Shown here in pieces: positions 55,164 through 63,702 of a stretch of DNA of 64,000 bases. A program made the translations under genes and the position numbers. Below the pieces are notes generated by a model. That model saw only the letters and a list, made by a program, of their open reading frames with translations, did not search any database and had not been told where the DNA came from. Source of the DNA: Pseudomonas arsenicoxydans (GTDB taxonomy: Bacteria; Pseudomonadota; Gammaproteobacteria; Pseudomonadales; Pseudomonadaceae); NCBI RefSeq assembly GCF_900103875.1, contig NZ_LT629705.1, positions 62,001 to 126,000 of the forward strand, read 5' to 3'. Each line of letters starts with the position of its first letter. Within the stretch, counting starts at the first letter, position 1.

Positions 55164-58024
55164 TACAGGGCCTCCACTAATGCGCGCACTTCATTCGCGC
55201 TGCCCACGGCCAATGCCTGCTGGGCGAGAATTCGGGTCTGGGCCAGGCTGAGCTCGCGCACGCGCGCCTTGACCTCGGCGATGCTGCGGCCTGACACGCT
55301 GAGTTCATCCACACCCAGCCCGACCAGCACCGGCACAGCCAGCGGATCAGCCGCCAACTCGCCGCACACGCCGACCCATTTGCCGTGGGCATGGGCGGCG
55401 CGCACGGTGATGTCGATCAGTTGCAGCACCGCTGGATGCAACCCGTCAGCCTGGGCCGACAAGGTTGGATGACCACGGTCGATGGCCAGGGTGTATTGGG
55501 TCAGGTCATTGGTGCCGACGCTGAAAAAGTCGACCTCTTTGGCCAGCACCGGCGCCAGCAATGCAGCCGACGGCACTTCAATCATGATCCCCAATTGCAG
55601 GTCTGCAACCGGAATTTCCAGACGCAGGCGTTCAGTCATGTCCCGAGCCTGGCGCCACTCATCGACGCTGCCGACCATCGGGAACATGATCCGCAGCGGA
55701 CGGTTGTCGGCGGCACGCAACAAGGCGCGCAATTGCGCTTCCATGATCTGCGGGCGCTGCAGGGTAAGGCGAATGCCGCGCACGCCGAGGAACGGGTTTT
55801 CTTCTTTGGCGATCGGCCAATACGGCAGCGGTTTGTCGCCACCGACATCAAGGGTGCGCACCACCAGCGGACGACCGGCCAGGCCATCGAGGACGCGCCG
55901 GTATTCGACTTCCTGAGTGGCTTCGTCCGGGGCTTGCGAGTGGGCCATGAAAATCAGTTCGGTGCGCAGCAAGCCAATGCCTTCGGCGCCCTGCTCCACC
56001 GCGCTGGTGACGCCTGCGCTTTCGCCGATGTTGGCGAACACTTCGACCGCGTGGCCATCGGTGGTCAACGCCGGTTGATGGCGTTGCTCGGCGGCGGCCT
56101 TGAGACGTTGTTCGCGGGTGTCGCGCTCTTGCGTGGCGCGCTGCAAGGTGGCGGCGTCGGCATCGACGTGCAAGCGACCGCGCTGGCCATCGATCAGCAA
56201 TGGCGTGCCCGGTGCCAGCAGCAACACCGCCGCACCGGCACCGACCAACGCCGGAATACCCAGCGCCCGGGCAACGATCGCACTGTGCGCAGTGGCGCCG
56301 CCACGGGCAGTAAGAATGCCGGCGACCCGCAGCGGATCGAGACGCGCCACGTCGGACGGGCCGACTTCATCCATCACCAGGATGTACGGCTGCTCGGGCT
56401 CGCTCGGGGTTTCGATGCCACTCAGTTGCGCCAGCACACGACGGCCGATGTCGCGCAAGTCCGCTGCGCGTTCGGCGAGCAGCGCGTCCTGCAACGATTC
56501 CTGTTGTTTGGCCGCCGCTTCAATCACCGCCATCCACGCCGCTTCAGCGCTTTCGCCTTGCTTGAGGCGCGTGTCGACTTCATCGGTCAATTCCGGATCG
56601 TCGAGCATTTCCTGATGGGTGATGAAAATCTCGCGAATGGCCTTGGACTTGCTGCGTTCGATCAGCCCTTCGATGTCGCGACGCACGTCGGCCAGCGCCT
56701 GTTTGAGACGCTCGCGCTCGATTGCGGCAGACTCACCGCGCAGCGGGTATTCGATGGTTTGCAGCACTTGGATATGTGCCGGGCCGATGGCGATTCCCGG
56801 CGCAGCGGCGATGGCCTGAATCAGACTGCCGGATTTCGGTGCGAGCATCACTTCGGCGACATCGGCGAATACTTCACGCTGCTGACTGACCGCCGGCAAC
56901 GGCTCGACTTCTTCCCCGAGACCTTCTTCGATGGCCGCCAACAGGGCTGGCAATGCGTCGGCGGCGATGCTCGGTTCGGCGACGAATTCCAGCACCTGAC
57001 CACGGCGGGCGCCGAGGCTGAGCAGCTTGCTCAAGCTCTTCACCGACACGGCGCTGTCCTGCCCCTCGACGATGCGTACGCGGATTTCACCTTCAAAACT
57101 TTTCGCCAGTTGCGCAAGGATCTTCGCCGGGCGCGCATGCAAGCCGTGGGCGTTGGCCAGGGCGATACGAGCACTTGGCCAATCCGCCGGCAACTCACCG
57201 CCCAGGACTTCAAGCACCGCGCGGCTGCTGGTGGCACGACCCAATTCGTGGCCGCGACCTTCGATCAGCAATGCACACAGGCGTTCGAGCAGGGCTTGAT
57301 GCGCCTCGCCGAGACTGGCGAGGCAAAACAAGCCGCTGAGCGGCTGGCCGAGGTAACGTATCGGCTTGTCCGGGGTGACGAAGGCGAGCCCGGGGCGTTT
57401 CACAGTCTGTTCGCTGTGCAACCACCACAAACCATCGCCCAGGGGCAGCGCTTCGACTTGTTGCAAGACCGCGGAGAATCCGTTGCTCACACAATCCGCC
57501 TGACGCAGCAAACGCGCACCACGCCAGACCAACTCTTCGAAATCATCGGCGGAAACTCCGAGGCCGATCATCTGCGCATCCAGCGCCAGCTCCTGCGGCG
57601 CGCCTTGCAACAGTTTCAGCAAGGCTTCGGCGGTGCTGGCGCGACGCAGGGCCTGACCCAGATCGGTCTCGCCGAGGGCACGGGTCAGCAGTTGCAGCAA
57701 ACGCAGGTGCTCGTCGGACTTGGCGGCAATACCAATCGCCAGGTAAACAATCTGGCCATCGCCCCAATCCACGCCTTCAGGGAACTGCATCAGGCGCACG
57801 CCAGTGGAAAACACCTGATCGCGGGTATCCGGGGTACCGTGGGGGATGGCAATACCTTGACCGAGAAAGGTCGAGCCCTGGGCTTCGCGCGCCTGCAAAC
57901 CGGCGAGGTAACCCTCGGCAACCAAACCATCGGCGACCAGATGTTGGGCCAGCAAGTGCAACGCTGCGGACTTATCCACAGCCGATTGGCCCATGGATAT
58001 CTGCTCTATGGTGAGCTCGAGCAT
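55163..58024 (-). CDS. fruB: Fructose PTS multiphosphoryl protein (EIIA-HPr-EI)
   Basis: A 953-residue soluble phosphotransfer chain in one polypeptide. EIIA-Fru (about 1-145) has His62 in IAIPHGTPD. An HPr domain has His296 in NAHGLHARPAK. Enzyme I (about 400-953) has phospho-His580 in GGATAHSAIVARAL, PEP-binding arginines and the Cys of VGVCGELAADP. It takes phosphate from PEP to FruA. This fused form is the standard Pseudomonas fructose system. The ATG at 58022-58024 follows GGAGAAAG. It is the first gene of the operon, with two Cra-like sites upstream. Confidence 0.96.
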   Translation of the reverse strand: MLELTIEQISMGQSAVDKSAALHLLAQHLVADGLVAEGYLAGLQAREAQGSTFLGQGIAIPHGTPDTRDQVFSTGVRLMQFPEGVDWGDGQIVYLAIGIAAKSDEHLRLLQLLTRALGETDLGQALRRASTAEALLKLLQGAPQELALDAQMIGLGVSADDFEELVWRGARLLRQADCVSNGFSAVLQQVEALPLGDGLWWLHSEQTVKRPGLAFVTPDKPIRYLGQPLSGLFCLASLGEAHQALLERLCALLIEGRGHELGRATSSRAVLEVLGGELPADWPSARIALANAHGLHARPAKILAQLAKSFEGEIRVRIVEGQDSAVSVKSLSKLLSLGARRGQVLEFVAEPSIAADALPALLAAIEEGLGEEVEPLPAVSQQREVFADVAEVMLAPKSGSLIQAIAAAPGIAIGPAHIQVLQTIEYPLRGESAAIERERLKQALADVRRDIEGLIERSKSKAIREIFITHQEMLDDPELTDEVDTRLKQGESAEAAWMAVIEAAAKQQESLQDALLAERAADLRDIGRRVLAQLSGIETPSEPEQPYILVMDEVGPSDVARLDPLRVAGILTARGGATAHSAIVARALGIPALVGAGAAVLLLAPGTPLLIDGQRGRLHVDADAATLQRATQERDTREQRLKAAAEQRHQPALTTDGHAVEVFANIGESAGVTSAVEQGAEGIGLLRTELIFMAHSQAPDEATQEVEYRRVLDGLAGRPLVVRTLDVGGDKPLPYWPIAKEENPFLGVRGIRLTLQRPQIMEAQLRALLRAADNRPLRIMFPMVGSVDEWRQARDMTERLRLEIPVADLQLGIMIEVPSAALLAPVLAKEVDFFSVGTNDLTQYTLAIDRGHPTLSAQADGLHPAVLQLIDITVRAAHAHGKWVGVCGELAADPLAVPVLVGLGVDELSVSGRSIAEVKARVRELSLAQTRILAQQALAVGSANEVRALVEAL

Positions 58025-58064
58025 GCTTTCTCCTTTTTGGCGTCTGTGGGCGCCAGGTATTGTT

Positions 58065-58078
58065 TTGAATGATTCAGC
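58065..58078 (-). promoter_or_regulatory. Second possible Cra site near the fruB start
   Basis: Read on the minus strand, GCTGAATCATTCAA is one base away from the Cra half-pattern TGAAWCSNT. It lies about 40 bp ahead of the fruB ATG, probably inside the leader, where it could act as an auxiliary site. Confidence 0.35.
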
Positions 58079-58157
58079 TTAGGCGCTTGGTCATGACTTT
58101 TGGCGGTTTCGCGGCAGAACCGTCCAAATGCACCTATAACGTAGAAAATACGCTTGC

Positions 58158-58169
58158 TGAATCGTTTAA
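58158..58169 (-). promoter_or_regulatory. Cra (FruR) operator of the fru operon
   Basis: TTAAACGATTCA on the minus strand differs by one base from the P. putida Cra operator TTAAACGTTTCA known at fruB. It lies in the divergent fruB-cra region, suited to repress fruBKA until fructose-1-phosphate releases Cra. Confidence 0.75.
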
Positions 58170-58307
58170 TCTAGAATGATTGGCACGTTACTCGATAATG
58201 TCTCATCCTTGAAGCCCAACTTGTCGGATACGTTGCGACAATGGTCACCTGTCCGAATCGGGTAGGATTGTCAAAAATGTCGGGCGAAAAACAAGGAAAC
58301 CCCCGAG

Positions 58308-59303
58308 TTGAAACTCAGTGATATCGCACAATTGGCCGGTGTGTCCGTTACCACCGCCAGTTACGTCATCAATGGCAAGGCCGAACAGCAACGCATCAGC
58401 AGCGCCACCGTCGAGCGCGTGCGTGCCGTCGTTGAACAACATGGTTTTACACCTAATCCCCAGGCGGCCGGACTGCGCAGCCGGCACACCCGCACCCTGG
58501 GCTTCATTCTGCCGGATCTGGAAAACCCCAGTTACGCACGAATTGCCAAATTGCTCGAGCAAGGCGCCCGGGCTCGCGGCTATCAGTTGCTGATCGCCAG
58601 TTCGGACGATGCGCCGGACAGCGAGCGTCAATTGCTCAAACTGTTCCGCGCGCGACGCTGTGATGCACTGATCGTCGCCAGCTGCCTGCCGGCCGGTGAC
58701 GACAGCTACCGTCAGTTGCAAGCGAAAGGCATTCCGATCATTGCCATCGACCGGGTGATGGAACCCGAGCATTTCTGTTCGGTGATCAGCGATGACCGTG
58801 AGGCCAGCCTGCAATTGACCCGCAGCCTGCTCGATCCGCTGCCCAAGCAAATTGCGTTGATTGGCGCGCGTCCCGAGCTGAGCATCAGTCAGGAACGGGC
58901 TGCCGGGTTCAAAGAGGCGTTGGCCGGATTCAAGGGCGATGTGCTGATCGAACACGGCGAGTCGTTCAGCCGTGAATGCGGTAAACAGTTGATGGAAGAG
59001 CTGCTGCAGCGCCTGGGGCATTTGCCGGATGCGTTGGTGACCACGTCCTACGTGCTGCTCCAAGGCGTGTTCGATGCCTTGCACGATTTCCCGCTCAAGA
59101 CCCGCCCGCTGCGCCTGGGCACCTTCGGCGACACGCAGCTGCTGGACTTCCTGCCACTGCCGGTCAACGCCATGGCCCAGCAGCACCAACTGATCGCCGA
59201 CAAAGCCCTGGCGCTGGCGCTGGCCGCCATCGAACAGTCCGATTACCAACCCGGCGTGCAGGCCATTGCGCGGACCTTCAAGCAACGTATTCGCCAGGAC
59301 TGA
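58308..59303 (+). CDS. cra: Fructose operon repressor Cra/FruR (LacI family)
   Basis: A 331-residue LacI-type regulator. The N-terminal HTH with hinge is MKLSDIAQLAGVSVTTASYV followed by NGKAEQQRIS. The periplasmic-binding-like effector domain runs from about residue 62. The start is TTG at 58308: relatives begin exactly at KLSDIA, and no ATG or GTG is near. In Pseudomonas it responds to fructose-1-phosphate and mainly controls fruBKA. The stop lies 3 bp before the TatD-family gene, so the two are likely co-transcribed. Confidence 0.94.
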   Translation: MKLSDIAQLAGVSVTTASYVINGKAEQQRISSATVERVRAVVEQHGFTPNPQAAGLRSRHTRTLGFILPDLENPSYARIAKLLEQGARARGYQLLIASSDDAPDSERQLLKLFRARRCDALIVASCLPAGDDSYRQLQAKGIPIIAIDRVMEPEHFCSVISDDREASLQLTRSLLDPLPKQIALIGARPELSISQERAAGFKEALAGFKGDVLIEHGESFSRECGKQLMEELLQRLGHLPDALVTTSYVLLQGVFDALHDFPLKTRPLRLGTFGDTQLLDFLPLPVNAMAQQHQLIADKALALALAAIEQSDYQPGVQAIARTFKQRIRQD

Positions 59304-59306
59304 ACC

Positions 59307-60083
59307 GTGGAGCTGATCGACAGCCACACTCATCTGGATTTTCCGGACTTCGACGAAGATCGCGCGGCGCTGCTGACCGAAAGCCGCGCCCTCGGGGTGC
59401 GGCGGATGGTGGTGCTGGGGGTGTTCCAGGGTAACTGGCAACGGGTCTGGGACCTGGTGCAAAGCGATCCTGACCTGTATGCGGCGTTCGGCTTGCACCC
59501 GGTGTATCTGGACGATCATCGCCCAGAAGATTTAACTGCCCTCGGTGATTGGCTGACTCGACTCGCCGGTCATCGGCAATTGTGCGCTGTGGGCGAGATC
59601 GGCCTGGACTACTTCATCGAAACCCTGGATCGCGAGCGCCAGCAGGCGTTGTTCGAGGCGCAGTTGCAACTGGCGGCGGACTTCAATCTTCCGGCGCTGA
59701 TTCATGTGCGACGCAGCCATGCGACAGTGATTGCCACGCTCAAGCGATTCAAGCTGAAACGCGCAGGGATCATTCATGCCTTCGCCGGTAGCCGGGAAGA
59801 AGCCCGCGAATACATCAAGCTAGGGTTCAAACTTGGCCTCGGTGGCGCGGCCACCTGGCCTCAAGCGTTGCGCATGCACCGTGTGCTCGCCGAGTTGCCG
59901 CTGGATTCGGTGGTTCTGGAAACCGATTCGCCGGACATGGCGCCCGTCATGTTTCCCGGTCAGCGCAACACCCCCGCGCACCTGCCGGCGATCTGCTCGG
60001 CACTGGCGCACATCATGGCGATCAGTCCCGAGCAATTGGCCGAGACGAGCACAGCCAATGCCTGTGCGCTGTTCAACTGGTAA
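59307..60083 (+). CDS. TatD-family metal-dependent hydrolase (YjjV-like)
   Basis: A 258-residue TIM-barrel DNase-type hydrolase. Metal ligands are H7 and H9 (SHTHLD), Glu in VGEIGLDYF, His in LIHVRRSH, His in IIHAFAG and Asp in ETDSPDM. Relatives are 3'-5' exonucleases or D-aminoacyl hydrolases; the true substrate is open. The start is GTG at 59307 with only 3 bp after cra. Its stop abuts the convergent zinc-ribbon gene with no spacer. Confidence 0.92.
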   Translation: MELIDSHTHLDFPDFDEDRAALLTESRALGVRRMVVLGVFQGNWQRVWDLVQSDPDLYAAFGLHPVYLDDHRPEDLTALGDWLTRLAGHRQLCAVGEIGLDYFIETLDRERQQALFEAQLQLAADFNLPALIHVRRSHATVIATLKRFKLKRAGIIHAFAGSREEAREYIKLGFKLGLGGAATWPQALRMHRVLAELPLDSVVLETDSPDMAPVMFPGQRNTPAHLPAICSALAHIMAISPEQLAETSTANACALFNW

Positions 60084-60473
60084 TCAGTCGGCGTGAGCCT
60101 TGGCGGCTTCCAGAATCAGCGTCATGTGTTGCTTGTGCCGAGCGAATTGCACGACACCGAAATAGATCAGTATCGCAATCAGTGAAAAATTCAGCTGTTC
60201 GACCACGCTGATTAACCTGATCCACTCCATCACCAATGCCACCAGCAACGCGGTGCACACGGTCACCAATGTGCTTGCCCGCAACATGGCCAGGGAGTCG
60301 ATGGACTTCAAGCGCTTGATCTGGTGCGGGTCGCTCAATTTCAACGCTTTATGGCAGTGGGAACAGGCGAACGATTCGTTGATGGCGATAGCGTTGAGTT
60401 GCCAGGGTTCGAGCACAAGCGTGGTTTCACAGTGGGCGCAGCGCCCCTGGACTCCAATTGTTGCAGATGACAT
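60084..60473 (-). CDS. Zinc-ribbon membrane protein of unknown function
   Basis: A 129-residue protein. The N-terminal half has a CxxC...CxxC zinc ribbon (CAHCETTL and CSHCHKAL). The second half has two hydrophobic helices (ASTLVTVCTALLVALVMEW; SLIAILIYFGVVQFA) and a short His/Lys tail. It is probably an inner-membrane protein with a cytoplasmic ribbon. The ATG at 60471-60473 follows GAGGAGG. I do not recognise the family. No T-run is seen in the zero-length gap to the TatD gene. Confidence 0.75.
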   Translation of the reverse strand: MSSATIGVQGRCAHCETTLVLEPWQLNAIAINESFACSHCHKALKLSDPHQIKRLKSIDSLAMLRASTLVTVCTALLVALVMEWIRLISVVEQLNFSLIAILIYFGVVQFARHKQHMTLILEAAKAHAD

Positions 60474-60599
60474 CACCGAGCCTCCTCAGGGCGGGTCAGA
60501 GTGGTTGATCTTCCTTCATTGAAGACTAAAAAAAGAGAACTCGCATGAAATCAGGAAGTTGCCGACCTGATTAGGGAAAAAATACTACAGACACGGCAC

Positions 60600-60632
60600 A
60601 AAAAACGGTGGAAGTGAACTCGCTCCCACCGT
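60600..60632 (-). terminator. Rho-independent terminator of the MCP gene
   Basis: On the minus strand ACGGTGG pairs with CCACCGT around a 14-nt loop and is followed by a T-run, 18 bp past the stop codon. Confidence 0.85.
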
Positions 60633-60649
60633 TGATTTACCGTGTGGCA

Positions 60650-62680
60650 TTACACCCGGAACGCGCTGATCAATTGCTTGAGTTCCACGACCTGAGCCGA
60701 CAACGCGCGACTGGCATCCTCCGTCTGGTGCGCGCCTTCAGCGGTGCGCTCACCGGCCCGGTTGATCTCGACGATGTTCTGGTCAATATCATGGGCAACG
60801 GCTGTCTGCTGCTCTACCGCCGCGGCGATCTGCTGGTTCTGGTCGACGATCATGCCGACGGCGCCAAGAATGTTTTCCAGCGCCTGCTGGACTTTTTCCG
60901 ACTGCCCGACGGTGCCATCGGCCATTTGGTGGCTGATGCCCATCGCTTTCACCGCAGCGCCGACACCGCTGTGCAGCTTGGCGATCATCTGCTCGATTTC
61001 CTCGGTCGATTGCTGGGTTCGCTTGGCCAGGGTTCGCACCTCATCGGCCACCACCGCAAAGCCACGGCCCTGCTCGCCGGCGCGTGCGGCTTCGATGGCG
61101 GCATTGAGGGCCAGAAGATTGGTCTGTTCGGCAATGCTCTTGATCACTTCCAGCACGCGACTGATGGACTGGCTGTCGCTGGCCAGTTGATTGACCACCT
61201 GCACCGACTGGACGATCTCGCTGGCCAGCTGCGCGATGCTGCCCTGCTGGGACTCCACCAGCCCGCGCCCGCTGATGGTCTCGTCGTTGACGCTGTGGGC
61301 ACTGCTGACCGCCGCAGCGGCACTGCGCGCCACCTCAAGCGAGGTCGCCGACATCTGGTTCATGGCGGTAGCGACCTGCTCGATCTGCGAGCGCTGCCCC
61401 GCCACGGCCTGGTTGCTTCGGGCAGAGACACTTTCGACCTGCCCGGCCTGGCGCTCGACTTCATTGACGGTCTGCCCCACGCGCTCGATCAGGTCATGAA
61501 TTTTTTTCACCGTGCCGTTAAACACCTCGCCCAATTCGCCGAGTTCATCGCGGCTTTCTGCGCGGAACGTGACGGTCATATCGCCCGCCGCCACTTTGTC
61601 CAGCGTCGCCCCAAGCCGTTTGAGGGTGGTGCGGGTCGACGCGTAGAAGCCGCCGTACAGGTAAAAAATCAGCACGAACACCACCGTCAACGCCACGGCC
61701 TGCATAACCATGTGGGTACGGTTCTGCTCCAGTCGCTGCTGCAACTGAGCGCCGAGAAACTTCAGGGTGGCTTCATTGAGTTGATAGGTCTTGTCCATCA
61801 GGCCTGTGACCTGATCGTAAAAGCCCTGCCACGGCGCATCGAGGGTGTCGGCCATTACCACCTGTTCTTCGAACAGTTCGCTGGCCTTTTTCAGCGATGC
61901 CTTGCTGCTATCGGCCAAGGTCGCCAGGGTTTCGTGGGCGGCCTTGCTGGAGCCCAAGGCATCCTGCAACTTCAGACCGTATTCGCCCTGGAGCTTTTCG
62001 ATCTGCGCCAGCAACTCATCAAATCGGGTGCTCGACGACGAATTGAGGAAGCCCTGCCCCAGCGAATAGGAACCCATCGCGCGGCCGTCGCCGAGGATCT
62101 GGGTAACGGGTGGGGTGACGTTGGTAATGAGTTCGCTCAGTTGCCGCATGTCGCTCTGGGTGTCGCGGCTCAGGCCGGCCTGACTGGCAATGATCTGACT
62201 GAAAATCTGCGCGCTGCCCAACAACTTTCCGATCATTCCGCTTTTGCTTTGCAGGGAGCTTTCCGCTTGCTGGGCCTTGAACGCAGCAATCATTTCGTCG
62301 CGCTTGGCATCGAAAATCGCGATCTGCTCCGCATCGGTGGTCATCGCCGTCATGCCCTGCAAACGGGTCAGCACGCTTTGTCCCACGGTACTGATCTGCG
62401 ATTCGACGTTGCCGGCCTTGCCGGACTGGCCAAGGGTGACGTTGATCTGCACCAGGTTGTTCAGGGTTTCCAGGTCCCGTCGCAGGGTCAGGCTGCTGCC
62501 CAGCAGATCGAGGCTCTGCAGTTCCACCTGTGTGCCCTGGAACTCACGATAGGAATCGCGCACCAGATAGAAGTTGGTCACCAGCATCGGCACGAGGAAT
62601 AGCACACTGATCAGGCTGAACTTCATACCGAAGCTCAGGCGATTCATCAGCGCGACGGCGGGATAGAGCAAGCTCTTCAC
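60650..62680 (-). CDS. Methyl-accepting chemotaxis protein
   Basis: A 676-residue chemoreceptor. TM1 lies at about residues 20-40 and TM2 at about 320-345. The roughly 280-residue periplasmic region between is helical and of the large type (possible helical-bimodular or PilJ-like sensor). A HAMP domain follows (GATLDKVAAGDMTVTF), then the signalling domain with tip EQTNLLALNAAIEAARAGEQ and methylation helices rich in Glu/Gln. It signals through CheW/CheA. The start is GTG at 62678-62680 behind GGGAGA. It corresponds in position to PA4520, whose ligand I do not know. Confidence 0.93.
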   Translation of the reverse strand: MKSLLYPAVALMNRLSFGMKFSLISVLFLVPMLVTNFYLVRDSYREFQGTQVELQSLDLLGSSLTLRRDLETLNNLVQINVTLGQSGKAGNVESQISTVGQSVLTRLQGMTAMTTDAEQIAIFDAKRDEMIAAFKAQQAESSLQSKSGMIGKLLGSAQIFSQIIASQAGLSRDTQSDMRQLSELITNVTPPVTQILGDGRAMGSYSLGQGFLNSSSSTRFDELLAQIEKLQGEYGLKLQDALGSSKAAHETLATLADSSKASLKKASELFEEQVVMADTLDAPWQGFYDQVTGLMDKTYQLNEATLKFLGAQLQQRLEQNRTHMVMQAVALTVVFVLIFYLYGGFYASTRTTLKRLGATLDKVAAGDMTVTFRAESRDELGELGEVFNGTVKKIHDLIERVGQTVNEVERQAGQVESVSARSNQAVAGQRSQIEQVATAMNQMSATSLEVARSAAAAVSSAHSVNDETISGRGLVESQQGSIAQLASEIVQSVQVVNQLASDSQSISRVLEVIKSIAEQTNLLALNAAIEAARAGEQGRGFAVVADEVRTLAKRTQQSTEEIEQMIAKLHSGVGAAVKAMGISHQMADGTVGQSEKVQQALENILGAVGMIVDQNQQIAAAVEQQTAVAHDIDQNIVEINRAGERTAEGAHQTEDASRALSAQVVELKQLISAFRV

Positions 62681-62814
62681 TGGAAGTCTCCCTTTGAATT
62701 CTTATTTTTATTGGCAGGCGCAGCGCTACGGCAGATAGCCACTATTGAGCGCTATGCCTGTATAGCTCAAATCGGAGAGAGGTTTTGTAACTTAAGGTTA
62801 ACGGGGGGCGGGCG

Positions 62815-62857
62815 TACCCGTAGCCGTTGACGCAGTTTGCGCCAACGATTACGGGTA
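62815..62857. repeat. 43-bp near-perfect palindrome between the MCP gene and ampE
   Basis: Two 20-bp arms (62815-62834 and 62838-62857) match at 17 of 20 positions, with a 3-nt centre; ends are TACCCGTA/TACGGGTA. It lies about 135 bp upstream of the MCP start and 8 bp past the ampE stop. There is no T-run, so it is either an ampDE 3' hairpin or a dyad protein site for the MCP promoter. Confidence 0.85.
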
Positions 62858-62865
62858 TCGGTGTG

Positions 62866-63702
62866 TCAGGGAAGGACAGTCCACAGTGCAAAACCGGCGT
62901 ACCAGAGCACCGCCGCACGCAGCAGCAATTCCCAGATCCGGTCCAGGCTGTTGATGCCGTCCGGTCCGACGACTGGCGCAGGGATTTCACCGGCGACCAG
63001 TCCGACTTTTTCAATCAACTGGGCAGCGCTGATGTTCCAGTTCAGCAGTTCGTGCAACATCACCCGGCTGACGGCCACAAAGTTGCCGACCAGCGCGAAA
63101 CTGGCCGCCAGCAGGCGCACAGGCACCCAGTCAAACGCGTGGCGCAACTGGCCCGCGCGCTCGACCACGGCCGGGTTCTGTCCGTGCTCTTCGGCCAGCG
63201 CCAGCAGTCGATAGCTGAGGGCGGCAACCGGTCCGAGCAAGAAGTACCAAAAGATCACGGCGAAAAAGCTTTGATAAGCCTCCCACAGCAAATGGCCCTG
63301 GACCCGTTCAAGCAGTTGCTCGCCGCTGTCGGCGCAAATATCCAGGTCGCGTTTCGCCACATGGGCCGCCGCTTGCAGGTCTTCCCGGCGCCAGGCATCG
63401 CGAAACGGCCCGAGGCCGGCCAGCAAATCGCCACGCCCCAGACTGTAAATCACCACCAGCAGGTGCACCGGCAAGGCCAGCAACCCGTAAGCCACCGGAT
63501 CCAGCACCACCAACACCAAACCCAACAGCGCCACGGGTAGCAGCACCAGCACTATCAGGATCAGCCATGGCCGATCAATCAGTCGCGGGCTGACTTCAAG
63601 CTTGTTCAGTTCATGTATCCAGCCGCCATCACGTTGAACCCGATGGCGCAGGGCCGAGAATTTCTCGATCCAGACGGCCAGCAGCAGCACCAGAAAACTC
63701 AT
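62866..63702 (-). CDS. ampE: Regulatory membrane protein AmpE
   Basis: A 278-residue inner-membrane protein encoded with AmpD. It has about four helices (MSFLVLLLAVWIEKF at the N-terminus; PWLILIVLVLLPVALLGLVL; FFAVIFWYFLLGPVAAL; a C-terminal helix). The CobD/CbiB-like segments FVAVSRVMLH and DPVAYGLLALPVHLL fit AmpE. Its biochemical function is unknown; it has been proposed to sense or modulate beta-lactamase induction. Its ATG overlaps the ampD stop by 4 bp, so it is translationally coupled. Confidence 0.93.
   Translation of the reverse strand: MSFLVLLLAVWIEKFSALRHRVQRDGGWIHELNKLEVSPRLIDRPWLILIVLVLLPVALLGLVLVVLDPVAYGLLALPVHLLVVIYSLGRGDLLAGLGPFRDAWRREDLQAAAHVAKRDLDICADSGEQLLERVQGHLLWEAYQSFFAVIFWYFLLGPVAALSYRLLALAEEHGQNPAVVERAGQLRHAFDWVPVRLLAASFALVGNFVAVSRVMLHELLNWNISAAQLIEKVGLVAGEIPAPVVGPDGINSLDRIWELLLRAAVLWYAGFALWTVLP

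Noticed and set aside
55385..58072. 895-codon open frame on the plus strand opposite fruB
   Set aside because: It mirrors fruB codon structure in GC-rich DNA, has no domain resemblance or ribosome binding site, and fruB is certain.
60608..62602. 664-codon plus-strand frame opposite the chemoreceptor gene
   Set aside because: Shadow of the coiled-coil heptads of the MCP; no start signal.
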